DNA of 7,470 bases from CAZYBU01 sp964645775 (GTDB lineage: Bacteria; Spirochaetota; UBA4802; UBA5550), in NCBI GenBank assembly GCA_964645775.1, contig CAZYBU010000067.1, positions 1 to 7,470 of the forward strand. The letters run 5' to 3'. Within the stretch, counting starts at the first letter, position 1. Every line of letters starts with the position of its first letter. Positions 1 through 6,448 of the stretch are shown in pieces. The translations under genes and the position numbers were made by a program. The notes beneath the pieces were generated by a model. That model had not been told where the DNA came from, did not search any database, and saw only the letters and a list, made by a program, of their open reading frames with translations.

Positions 1-522
1 GCCATGAGCGTTCTCCAGTCGGAGAACCGTATCCTCTCCTGCGAAGGAGACCTGGACGGGGCCCTCTCCATGATTGCCCACAGGGCCCTCGGGGCCGAGA
101 CTCCCTTCCTCTTCGACTTCAGCCAGATCAATTTCAACGAGAACTATGCCCTTCTCTGGCACTGCGGGGTGGCCCCATGCAACCTATGGGACGGGCAGTC
201 GGTCCGGTCCCTGGACACATATTTTGCCGGGGGAAGGGGCGTGACGGCAGACTTTGTCTTAAAGGAGGGGAACATCTCTATCCTCAGATTCGATTCCGTG
301 GACGGGGAGTACCGCCTTTTTCTGGGAAAGGCGAAAGGGGTCCCGATGACCAAGGACCTGAAGGGGACCTACCTGAAGGTTGTCTTCGATGAGCCGGTAC
401 GGGAGGTCTTCAACCGGGCGGTGTATAACGGCATAGCCCACCACGCCTCCATGGTCTACGGGGACTATATCCGGCCCCTTGAGATATTCGCCCATATCAG
501 GAACTGGAGGGTCATCCAATGA
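1..522 (+). CDS. sftI: C-terminal part of a fucose/arabinose isomerase-like protein, candidate sulfoquinovose isomerase (5' end outside window)
   Basis: The frame is open to the window edge and the family is usually 400-500 residues, so about 173 C-terminal residues are seen; the Met at base 4 is internal. Seen: a segment ending in LLWHCGVAP, the beta-rich LRFDSVDGEYRLFLGKA stretch, and the C-terminal GIAHHASMVYGDY block, all typical of the C-terminal domain of L-fucose/L-arabinose isomerase-like proteins (COG2407 type). Such aldose-ketose isomerases use a divalent metal. The N-terminal and central domains carrying most metal ligands are missing, so substrate cannot be read directly. The stop overlaps the next start by four bases (ATGA), showing translational coupling with a sulfoquinovosidase. 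Known: in sulfo-TAL clusters an isomerase of this general type converts sulfoquinovose to sulfofructose; that role is inferred here from the neighbours. Confidence 0.72.
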   Translation, partial: AMSVLQSENRILSCEGDLDGALSMIAHRALGAETPFLFDFSQINFNENYALLWHCGVAPCNLWDGQSVRSLDTYFAGGRGVTADFVLKEGNISILRFDSVDGEYRLFLGKAKGVPMTKDLKGTYLKVVFDEPVREVFNRAVYNGIAHHASMVYGDYIRPLEIFAHIRNWRVIQ

Positions 523-2510
523 TAGAACTGAAAGAGAGGGGAGACGGTTTTTCTGTTCTGTTCAAGGGCCGCGAGGCGCTTCGCCACTCCGCGGAGGAGC
601 CCTGTATCCATATAGGAGAGGGCAGAGAGCAGATTAAACAGAACCACAGCAATTTCACCATCCGGGACAATATTCTTTCCCGGACCCCTCTTATTAGATG
701 GGAGGCGACCCGTAAAAAGAAGAGCCTGACCATCACCCTGGAAGGGTATCTCCGCCTTTCCTTTATGACGAAGAAAAACCGGCTCCACATTGCCTTCGAC
801 GGCATGCCGGAGGATGCGAACCGGTTCTGGCTGAACCTTCCGGCCGGGCCGGGTGAGCATATCTACGGATGCGGGGAACAGTTTACCCATCTGGACCTGA
901 AGGGGAAGAAGGTTCCCCTCTGGATCGAGGAGCAGGGCGTGGGCCGGGGAAAGGACCTCATTACCCTGCTGGCCAACATTCATTCCGGGGCCGGCGGGAC
1001 ATGGTACACTACCTACTTTGTCCAGCCCACCTTTGTCTCTTCCGGGAACTCTTTTTATCACTTCGAGTCCGGCTCCTACGCGGAGTTTGACTTCCGGGAA
1101 GGGGAACGTCATATTCTTCATTTCTGGCAGCTCCCGGAGGAGATGGTCTTCGACTCCGCGGAAAGCGCTCCGGAACTGCTGAAGTCCCTTTCAGGGCTTC
1201 TGGGGCGCCAGCCGGCCCTGCCAGAGTGGTGCCATGAGGGCGTCTGGCTCGGGGTCCAGGGAGGGAAGGATATTATCCAGGAGAAACTGGACCAGGCCCT
1301 CTCCGGCGGGGTGGAGGTGGCGGCCCTCTGGGCCCAGGACTGGGAAGGCATACGCATGACTTCCTTTGGAAAACAGCTGGACTGGAACTGGAAATATGAT
1401 CGGACCCTCTACAAGGGACTACCTTCGTACATAAAGGAACTGGATAAAAAAAAGATAAAGTTTCTCGGGTATATCAATCCCATGCTCCACCCAGACGGTG
1501 ATCTTTTCAAAGAAGGGGCCGAAAAAGGGTACCTCGTTAAGGACGGCGAAGGCAACCCTGTTCATGTCTATATCACCGATTTTCCGGCCGGGCTGGTCGA
1601 TCTCACCAATCCGAAGGCCTGGAAGTGGTACAGGGACATCATCAAGAAAGAGATGATCAAGATCGGCATGGCAGGATGGATGGCCGATTTCGGGGAGGCG
1701 TTGCCCGTGGACGTGGAGATGTTTTCCGGTGAGAAGGGCCTGGATGTCCATAACCGGTATCCGGCCCTCTGGGCGAGGCTCAACTTCGAGGCCCTGGAGG
1801 AGACGAAAAATCATGGGAAACTTCTCTATTTCATGAGGGCGGGATACACGGGGAGCAGCCGGTACGCCTCCTGTATATGGGCCGGGGACCAGCTTGTAAA
1901 CTGGAGCCTGGACGACGGCCTGGCCACGGTGATACCGGCCGGAATCTCCCTCGGGTTCTGCGGCATAGGGAACTTCCATTCCGATATCGGGGGGTATACC
2001 ACCGTGGCCTGGATCAAACGTTCCAGGGAGCTCTTCATGCGGTGGACCGAGATGGCGGCCTTCACACCTGTTATGCGGACTCACGAGGGGAACCGGCCCG
2101 ATGAGAACGTCCAGTTTAACAGCGACGACGAGGTCCTGGCCCACTTTGCCCGCATGTCGAAGATCTACGCGCGCATGAAGCCTTATCACAGGCTTCTTTC
2201 CGATGAGTACCAGAAGAAGGGTCTGCCTCCCATACGGCACCCGTACATCCATTACGAGGATGACCCGATCCTGCACACCCTGAAATACCAGTATATGTAC
2301 GGCCGGGACCTGCTGGTGGCGCCGGTGATCCGTCCCCGGAAAAAGAAGATGAAGGTCTACCTGCCCGATGATCGCTGGATACACCTCTGGAGCGGCCGCA
2401 GGTACGGTAAGGGCTGGCATAGGGTGGAGGCCCCGCTGGGTAAACCTCCTGTCTTTTACAGGGAGGACTCGGACCATGCCCTTCTATTCACGGAACTGAG
2501 GGATTATTAA
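519..2510 (+). CDS. sftG: Sulfoquinovosidase-like GH31 alpha-glycosidase
   Basis: 663 residues, family-typical length, closest by eye to E. coli YihQ, which frees sulfoquinovose from sulfoquinovosyl glycerol. An N-terminal beta-sandwich (about 1-225) is followed by the (beta/alpha)8 barrel and C-terminal beta domains. Matches to YihQ are long: WAQDWEGIRMTSFGK, GWMADFGE, WAGDQ, HSDIGGYTT, FTPVMRTHEGNRP and GKPPVFYR. Against YihQ numbering recalled from memory (constant offset of 15): nucleophile Asp405 is Asp390, acid/base Asp472 is Asp457, Gln262 is Gln247, Gln288 is Gln273, Trp304 is Trp289, Tyr508 is Tyr493. The odd point is Arg301, the direct sulfonate ligand, which is Gln286 here. No signal peptide is visible, so it is probably cytoplasmic. 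The start has a GGAGGG ribosome binding site at 506-511 and a 4-base overlap with the upstream gene. Confidence 0.9.
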   Translation: MIELKERGDGFSVLFKGREALRHSAEEPCIHIGEGREQIKQNHSNFTIRDNILSRTPLIRWEATRKKKSLTITLEGYLRLSFMTKKNRLHIAFDGMPEDANRFWLNLPAGPGEHIYGCGEQFTHLDLKGKKVPLWIEEQGVGRGKDLITLLANIHSGAGGTWYTTYFVQPTFVSSGNSFYHFESGSYAEFDFREGERHILHFWQLPEEMVFDSAESAPELLKSLSGLLGRQPALPEWCHEGVWLGVQGGKDIIQEKLDQALSGGVEVAALWAQDWEGIRMTSFGKQLDWNWKYDRTLYKGLPSYIKELDKKKIKFLGYINPMLHPDGDLFKEGAEKGYLVKDGEGNPVHVYITDFPAGLVDLTNPKAWKWYRDIIKKEMIKIGMAGWMADFGEALPVDVEMFSGEKGLDVHNRYPALWARLNFEALEETKNHGKLLYFMRAGYTGSSRYASCIWAGDQLVNWSLDDGLATVIPAGISLGFCGIGNFHSDIGGYTTVAWIKRSRELFMRWTEMAAFTPVMRTHEGNRPDENVQFNSDDEVLAHFARMSKIYARMKPYHRLLSDEYQKKGLPPIRHPYIHYEDDPILHTLKYQYMYGRDLLVAPVIRPRKKKMKVYLPDDRWIHLWSGRRYGKGWHRVEAPLGKPPVFYREDSDHALLFTELRDY

Positions 2511-2519
2511 GGAAAGACA

Positions 2520-2550
2520 TTGACAATAAATCGAAAACGATATAATTGTC
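2520..2550 (+). promoter_or_regulatory. Internal promoter within a dyad-symmetric operator-like sequence
   Basis: TTGACA at 2520-2525 and TATAAT at 2541-2546 match both consensus hexamers exactly; the spacer is 15 bp, shorter than the usual 16-18. Superimposed is a nested dyad: GACAAT (2522-2527) pairs with ATTGTC (2545-2550), and ATCG (2530-2533) with CGAT (2538-2541), around a central AAAA. It lies in the only sizeable gap of the operon (2511-2583), so the transaldolase-reductase-transporter genes probably have their own promoter, likely controlled by a dimeric repressor such as a LacI-, GntR- or DeoR-type protein. The regulator is not in the window. Confidence 0.6.
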
Positions 2551-2569
2551 CCAAAAGAAGATCCATATT

Positions 2570-2576
2570 GAGGAGG
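2570..2576 (+). promoter_or_regulatory. Strong ribosome binding site of the transaldolase gene
   Basis: GAGGAGG, seven bases before the ATG at 2584, is close to the ideal anti-16S sequence and fixes the start. It suggests high expression of the transaldolase. Confidence 0.8.
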
Positions 2577-2583
2577 CAATACC

Positions 2584-3243
2584 ATGAAGTATTTTCTCGA
2601 CAGCGCAAAGATTGACGAGATTCGTTACGTCTACGAGAACTGGGGATTCGACGGGGTCACCACGAACCCGAACCATATACTGAAGTCGGGCAAGGACTTC
2701 AAGACCGTGATCAGGGAACTGGCCTCGGAATTTGAAGGTAAGGATTTCTCCATCTCCATTGAGATCGATCCCTTTCTGGAAAAGGCGGATGATATGATCG
2801 CCCAGGCCTCGGAGTACGCGGCCATCTCCGAAAACTTCGCCATCAAGATTCCCTGCACCGAGCAGGGCCTGGTGGCCATCAAGAAATTGTCGGAGAAGGG
2901 CGTTAAGACAAACTGCACCCTGGTCTTCTCACCCAGCCAGGCTCTCCAGGCGGCCCGGGCCGGGGCCAAATACGTTTCACCCTTCGTGGGATGGAAGGAA
3001 TCGAGCGGAGAGGACTGCAGCCTCTTTATTACTTCCGTGGTGGAGATTTTCCGAAATTACGATTTCGACACGGAGATCATCGTGGCGGCCCTGCGTAACG
3101 GCAAGCAGATATCCGACGCCGCCACCTTCGGAGCGGATATCGTGACGGCCGGTTTCGACGTCTATAAAGACAGCTTTTACCATCCCTTTACCGATTACGG
3201 TTTGAAGCGTTTCCAGGACGCCTGGAGCCAGACAGAGAAATAG
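2584..3243 (+). CDS. sftT: Small FSA/TalC-type transaldolase, candidate 6-deoxy-6-sulfofructose transaldolase
   Basis: 219 residues, the size of the single-domain transaldolase/fructose-6-phosphate aldolase family. Seen: MKYFLDSA with Asp6, the GVTTNPN motif (24-30), NFAIKIPCT with Lys88 as the Schiff-base lysine, NCTLVFS (about 107-113), GAKYVSPFVG, and the C-terminal HPFTDYGLKRF. Family chemistry is transfer of a dihydroxyacetone unit through a lysine Schiff base. In sulfo-TAL pathways the donor is sulfofructose and the acceptor glyceraldehyde 3-phosphate, giving fructose 6-phosphate and sulfolactaldehyde. After SPFVG, where E. coli FSA has an Arg that contacts substrate phosphate (PYVNR), this protein has Trp-Lys-Glu, which fits a changed substrate. 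The sulfosugar role rests mainly on the adjacent sulfoquinovosidase and reductase. The next gene follows after 14 bases. Confidence 0.85.
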   Translation: MKYFLDSAKIDEIRYVYENWGFDGVTTNPNHILKSGKDFKTVIRELASEFEGKDFSISIEIDPFLEKADDMIAQASEYAAISENFAIKIPCTEQGLVAIKKLSEKGVKTNCTLVFSPSQALQAARAGAKYVSPFVGWKESSGEDCSLFITSVVEIFRNYDFDTEIIVAALRNGKQISDAATFGADIVTAGFDVYKDSFYHPFTDYGLKRFQDAWSQTEK

Positions 3244-3257
3244 GAGAAGGAGGCAGT

Positions 3258-4127
3258 ATGCAGAGAGTAGGTTTTATCGGCCTGGGCATCATGGGCGAGT
3301 CGATGTGCAAACGTATCATCGAGGGAGGCTACGATGTCCGGGCCTATGACATAGACGAGTCGAAGCGGAAGGCCATGGTGAACCTGGGAGCGAAGGAAGC
3401 CACGTCCCTGGAGGAGGTGGCCTCGGAATCCGGGGTAATTATTATCATGGTTCCGAAGAGCGAACATGTGCGGGAGGTCATCGTCGGCCTGATCGATCAC
3501 CTGCGGCCGGATACGATTATCATAGAGATGAGCACTATTTCGCCCGAGGTATCACGGGAACTGGCCGGCCAGGTAGCGAAAAAGAACTGTGTTATGCTCG
3601 ACGCTCCCGTGGTCAAGAGCAAGAGTGCGGCCGAGAGCGGAGACCTGGGAATCCTGGTGGGAGGCCCGGAGGATGCCTTTGGGAAGGTCAAACCGATTCT
3701 GGAGAGGATGGGAAGCGAGATCATCCACATGGGACCCAATGGAAACGGTCTTGTCATGAAGCTCTGCCATAACATGCTGGTGGCTCAGATACAGAACGGC
3801 GTGAACGAGATGCTGGTCCTTGCGCAAAAAAGCGGCCTGGACTTCGACGACGTGGTCCGGGGAGTGAAGGCCGGGGGAGGCCAGAACTTCTATCTCGACG
3901 CCAAGAGCGGAAGCATTAAAACCAGGGACTTCTCTCCGAAATTTCCCTTTGAGCACATGCACAAGGACCTGCACCTGACCCTGGACCTGGCGGGCTTTCT
4001 GGGAGTCGACCTTCCGGGAGCGAAGCTGGCCACGGAAAGGTATGACCGGGGCATGAAGGAGGATTACAACAGGAAAGACTTCTCCGCGGCCTACGAGATC
4101 GTGGAGAAGGCGAGCGGGTCGAAGTAA
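3258..4127 (+). CDS. 3-hydroxyisobutyrate dehydrogenase-family oxidoreductase, candidate sulfolactaldehyde reductase
   Basis: 289 residues, the usual length of beta-hydroxyacid dehydrogenases. The N-terminal Rossmann domain has GLGIMG (8-13); the second strand ends in Tyr-Asp (30-31), which favours NAD(H) over NADP(H). IEMSTISP, DAPV (115-118) and the ILVGG strand follow, then the helical domain with catalytic Lys168 in GLVMKLCHN. Best fit in this context is reduction of sulfolactaldehyde to 2,3-dihydroxypropane-1-sulfonate, as done by YihU. Compared with YihU numbering recalled from memory, Lys171 is Lys168, but the substrate-binding Arg123 is Lys120, Asn174 is His171 and Ser178 is Val175, so the sulfonate pocket is not the YihU one. 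Another C3 or C4 aldehyde-acid remains possible. The AAGGAGG site at 3247-3253 fixes the start. Confidence 0.82.
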   Translation: MQRVGFIGLGIMGESMCKRIIEGGYDVRAYDIDESKRKAMVNLGAKEATSLEEVASESGVIIIMVPKSEHVREVIVGLIDHLRPDTIIIEMSTISPEVSRELAGQVAKKNCVMLDAPVVKSKSAAESGDLGILVGGPEDAFGKVKPILERMGSEIIHMGPNGNGLVMKLCHNMLVAQIQNGVNEMLVLAQKSGLDFDDVVRGVKAGGGQNFYLDAKSGSIKTRDFSPKFPFEHMHKDLHLTLDLAGFLGVDLPGAKLATERYDRGMKEDYNRKDFSAAYEIVEKASGSK

Positions 4128-4139
4128 CCGGATCAGAAC

Positions 4140-5102
4140 ATGAACCTCGGCATACTCTTTCTAACGGTCTTCTCCATCGTTGCCCTTGGATATGTATTCA
4201 AGGCGGTGGGTATACTGAAGGAGGAGTACGCCGAGGGATTGACCCGGGTAATACTGAATATTACCCTGCCGGCCGTCGTTCTCCGGGGACTTTCGAACTT
4301 CACTGTGCGGGGAGAGTTCTTTCTTCTTCCCGTGGCGCTGCTGGCCTATTCCCTGATCATATTCACTCTGAGCCTGGTATACATTAAAAGAAGGCGTTCT
4401 TCGTCTAACGTGCCCCTTCTCCAGATCGCCCTTCTGGGATACAACATCGGCCTCTTCGCCTATCCTATTATCGAGGCGATCTATGGCACGGAAGGGTTAT
4501 CCTACGCCATTATCATAGACCTGGGAAACGCCCTGGTCATCTTCGGCCTGGCCTATATCATTTGCGTGTATGACGCGCACACAAAGGGGAGAGGGGAGGG
4601 CAGCGAAAACAGGGGAGAGACCCTGGAAGTGTCCCTTCTATCAATTTTCTCAACCATACTGAAACGGCTCTTTACCTTTTTACCCTTCGTTGTCTACATC
4701 GTCGCCCTTACCATCGCCCTTACCAACGTAACCCTGCCCGGCCCCCTTGTCTCCATTCTGGACGTGCTGGCTAAGGCGAACATGGGACTGGTCCTTATTT
4801 TATTGGGCATGACCTTCAACCTGAGGATATCCCGGGGCGAGGTTAAGACCATAGTTAAAATCCTGGCTGTGCGGTACCTTGCCGGGGGCGCAGCCGGTAT
4901 CCTGCTCTTCTACCTGCTTCCCTTTGATCCCATGGTGAGGGTCATCACCCTGACCTGTTTTGTCCTGCCGGCCGGCATGGCCATCATTCCCTATTCCATC
5001 GAGTTCGGGTATAACCGGTCCATCGCCAGTGCCGTGGTGAACGTCTCGAACCTCATAAGTTTCGGGCTTATCTTTCTTGTGGCCTGGCTGATTCCGGTAT
5101 AG
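4140..5102 (+). CDS. AEC (auxin efflux carrier)-family membrane transporter, candidate C3-sulfonate exporter
   Basis: 320 residues with about ten hydrophobic helices, roughly at 3-22, 36-54, 59-81, 92-113, 119-143, 176-197, 201-224, 236-260, 265-287 and 295-318, and a charged central loop at 145-170. This is the 5+5 helix layout of the AEC/bile-acid-type fold. RVILNITLPAVVL near residue 40 is a typical AEC motif (unwound helix at the Asn-x-Thr-Leu-Pro site). Bacterial AEC proteins move organic anions such as malonate and malate. It starts 12 bases after the reductase, with only a weak ribosome binding site (GGA near 4130), so it probably depends on upstream translation. As last gene of the operon it could export dihydroxypropanesulfonate or import substrate; the sequence does not decide which. 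Confidence 0.82.
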   Translation: MNLGILFLTVFSIVALGYVFKAVGILKEEYAEGLTRVILNITLPAVVLRGLSNFTVRGEFFLLPVALLAYSLIIFTLSLVYIKRRRSSSNVPLLQIALLGYNIGLFAYPIIEAIYGTEGLSYAIIIDLGNALVIFGLAYIICVYDAHTKGRGEGSENRGETLEVSLLSIFSTILKRLFTFLPFVVYIVALTIALTNVTLPGPLVSILDVLAKANMGLVLILLGMTFNLRISRGEVKTIVKILAVRYLAGGAAGILLFYLLPFDPMVRVITLTCFVLPAGMAIIPYSIEFGYNRSIASAVVNVSNLISFGLIFLVAWLIPV

Positions 5103-5139
5103 AGGCTATACAATTTTCGCCACGAAAAAAAGGGTTCAG

Positions 5140-5196
5140 TTATTCCTGGTGATCCTTGATTTTTTCCTCGTTAATTTCAACAATCTTACCAGACAT
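5140..5196 (-). pseudogene. Remnant of the 5' end of an IS256/Mutator-type transposase gene
   Basis: Only 18 codons, reading MSGKIVEINEEKIKDH and then ending abruptly. From memory, this opening is typical of IS256-family transposases, which continue with a Leu-Gly-Glu-Met-Val-Arg-type helix of about 400 residues in all; here the frame stops right after Asp-His. An AGGA ribosome binding site sits about six bases before the ATG, so the front of the gene is intact and the rest lost. The AT-rich DNA up to about 5290 may be the former upstream end of the element; no terminal inverted repeat or target duplication could be identified. Confidence 0.4.
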
Positions 5197-5264
5197 AAAG
5201 TCCTGCTTCTGATTCTTTGAATTCTGTGGTTATTATTCTAGTCATCAGATTGAGGACTTTTTAA

Positions 5265-5293
5265 TTGTCTAAATGTGTGAAAAATATTATACG
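5265..5293 (+). promoter_or_regulatory. Possible promoter for a small RNA
   Basis: TTGTCT (5265-5270) and TATACG (5288-5293) are separated by 17 bp; each hexamer matches consensus at four of six positions. It would start transcription near 5300, just before the structured segment. The match is weak alone and gains weight only from what follows. Confidence 0.3.
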
Positions 5294-5299
5294 TTATCA

Positions 5300-5430
5300 G
5301 CCGCATTGCTTCCCTTCGAGAGACTCGTGGGGAGCGCGGGTGTACCCTGGCAAGTCTCGGTGAACGTAACAGAACTTATGATAAGTTGACGGGGTATAGA
5401 TGATAAAACCAGCCGAGAGGCTGGTTTTTT
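5300..5430 (+). ncRNA. Candidate structured small RNA of unknown family
   Basis: No coding sequence is supported here, but the plus strand can fold well. GCTTCCC (5308-5314) pairs with GGGGAGC (5329-5335, one G-T pair) and encloses CGAG/CTCG (5317-5320/5324-5327) with an AGA loop. Then come GGG-TGTA-CCC (5338-5347) and AACTT/AAGTT (5373-5377/5383-5387). The segment ends in a strong terminator. GAGACT (5320-5325) can alternatively pair with AGTCTC (5353-5358), so two folds compete. With the possible promoter upstream this would be an RNA of about 130 nt. It could instead be the edge of a group II intron or another mobile element, or a leader without its gene. I recognise no Rfam family. Confidence 0.33.
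5405..5430. terminator. Bidirectional rho-independent terminator
   Basis: AAAACCAGCC (5405-5414), a GAGA loop, and GGCTGGTTTT (5419-5428) form a perfect 10-bp stem. It is followed by more T on the plus strand and flanked by A-tracts that become T on the minus strand, so it can stop transcription from both sides. It touches the stop codon of the minus-strand nucleotidyltransferase gene and lies downstream of the plus-strand operon and candidate RNA. Confidence 0.85.
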
Positions 5431-6121
5431 AGCACCTGAACAACTCTGATACAACGCCATGCAGCTCACTGTGACTGGCTTCTAAAACTTTCAGAATTTC
5501 TTTTGTAAGATTTTGGGAAAAATCACTGCTTATAGTTGAGATGTCATTTAGTTTTTCCGGGTGGTTAGCATGTAGAAAATTCAGAATCCCAATGGCAGTC
5601 TCCCGATCTTTTTCTGTCTTGATGCGGAAAGCTCCCTCTCTTCTGTTGCTGACAAGAATTTTTACCAGGGCAAAAACAGAAGGGTTTGGAGCCAGTATTT
5701 TAATTTCATGAAAAGAGAACTGCTGTATATGCTTTTGAATAATATTCATGAAATTCAAAGCCTGGGCGGTTATATTGAACTTTTTTACCTCTATAGGCTG
5801 GTCATTTCTGCCGGCTTTTGCTGGTGTCAGGAACTCAATTTCCAGGTCATCATTTATATAATGTGAATACCCTTGGGGTAAAAAATCCCTCAAGAATCCA
5901 TGTTCAGTCAAAATCTGGTCTATGTCTACTTGTATTGTTGGGTAGGGGTTTTTGATAAGAATATCTATGTCCTGGGTTTGCACAACCGGAAAGGTGCTGT
6001 CATCAAAGTGGTATCTGTAAAGCTCAAGACACCACCCACCCACAAGAATGAGTTCCTGAGTAAGGTTATGCTCTTCAAGGATTTTAAGGACGTTATAGAA
6101 CCGCTGAGTTTTCTCGTTCAT
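5429..6121 (-). CDS. Nucleotidyltransferase-fold protein, possible toxin or accessory defence component
   Basis: 230 residues. Residues 25-56 carry the nucleotidyltransferase signature: LVGGW (26-30), then QTQDIDILI with Asp51 and Asp53 as the metal-binding pair; Glu94 or Glu96 in LEIEFLTP could supply the third acidic residue. The C-terminal part is helical, with PSVFALVKILVSNRR (147-161) and Lys-rich KTEKDRETA, a layout shared with AbiEii-like and GSU2403-like proteins. It probably transfers a nucleotide to RNA, protein or a small molecule; the target is unknown. The start overlaps the upstream gene by 29 bases and lacks a clear ribosome binding site, so translation is probably coupled. Composition is more AT-rich than the operon. 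A toxin role is inferred from the two-gene layout, not shown. Confidence 0.68.
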   Translation of the reverse strand: MNEKTQRFYNVLKILEEHNLTQELILVGGWCLELYRYHFDDSTFPVVQTQDIDILIKNPYPTIQVDIDQILTEHGFLRDFLPQGYSHYINDDLEIEFLTPAKAGRNDQPIEVKKFNITAQALNFMNIIQKHIQQFSFHEIKILAPNPSVFALVKILVSNRREGAFRIKTEKDRETAIGILNFLHANHPEKLNDISTISSDFSQNLTKEILKVLEASHSELHGVVSELFRC

Positions 6122-6428
6122 GTTTTGGTATCATTTTTATGATTAGAGCGAGGTCTTTCTTTACCTGCTTGTACTTCTGCTCAAGTTCTTTACGTTTTTC
6201 AATATCCTTTCTTGCATTGATGAGGGCCGGCGAGTCCTCTTTGCCCAGGTAGACAGTCTGGTGTTTCTTCATCTCGTTTCTGAAGACCAGGTAATAGTAA
6301 AGATTCGATGCTCGTCTCTTGGCCTGTATGCTTCCTTTGGGTAGCTTTTCAATTTCAATAGAGAAGAGCTTTGCAGCCCGTTCGAGCCTTTGTTTTTCCT
6401 CAATGAGTACGATTATTGCTGAATTCAT
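6093..6428 (-). CDS. Small lysine-rich protein paired with the nucleotidyltransferase
   Basis: 111 residues with three parts: an N-terminal helix (1-28); a short beta unit with LPKGSIQ, then NLYYYLVFR and VYLGKED (29-65), i.e. a Gly-Ser...Tyr-Tyr-Tyr-Leu...Tyr-Leu-Gly pattern; and a highly charged C-terminal coiled coil (about 70-105). I cannot name the family with certainty. From memory, similar Gly-Ser/Tyr-Tyr-Leu/Tyr-Leu-Gly units occur next to or fused in front of GSU2403-like nucleotidyltransferases, so this may be the partner domain as a separate gene. Basic charge suggests nucleic-acid binding. The ATG has an AGGA ribosome binding site at 6436-6439 (minus strand). An antitoxin or regulator role is possible. 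Confidence 0.62.
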   Translation of the reverse strand: MNSAIIVLIEEKQRLERAAKLFSIEIEKLPKGSIQAKRRASNLYYYLVFRNEMKKHQTVYLGKEDSPALINARKDIEKRKELEQKYKQVKKDLALIIKMIPKHERENSAVL

Positions 6429-6448
6429 TGTTTAGTCCTTTTGATTTG

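Noticed and set aside
465..1121. 218-codon minus-strand frame
   Set aside because: Antisense to the isomerase and sulfoquinovosidase genes, with no recognisable domain.
1419..2477. Long open frame on the minus strand inside the sulfoquinovosidase gene
   Set aside because: It lies entirely opposite a well-supported GH31 gene, has no family-like motif, and is an expected effect of GC-rich coding DNA.
519..2510. Ordinary maltose- or isomaltose-type alpha-glucosidase
   Set aside because: The QDWxGIRMTSFGK, WMADFGE and HSDIGGYTT blocks are YihQ-type, and the neighbours fit sulfoquinovose rather than glucan use, despite the Gln286 change.
5300..5430. CRISPR repeat, tracrRNA or known riboswitch
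   Set aside because: No repeated unit, no cas gene, no downstream gene for a riboswitch to control, and no riboswitch core that I recognise.
5287..5469. 60-codon minus-strand frame
   Set aside because: Crosses the perfect terminator and the candidate RNA and overlaps the real gene's end in another frame.
5900..6142. 80-codon plus-strand frame
   Set aside because: Opposite the nucleotidyltransferase gene; no ribosome binding site and no domain-like pattern.
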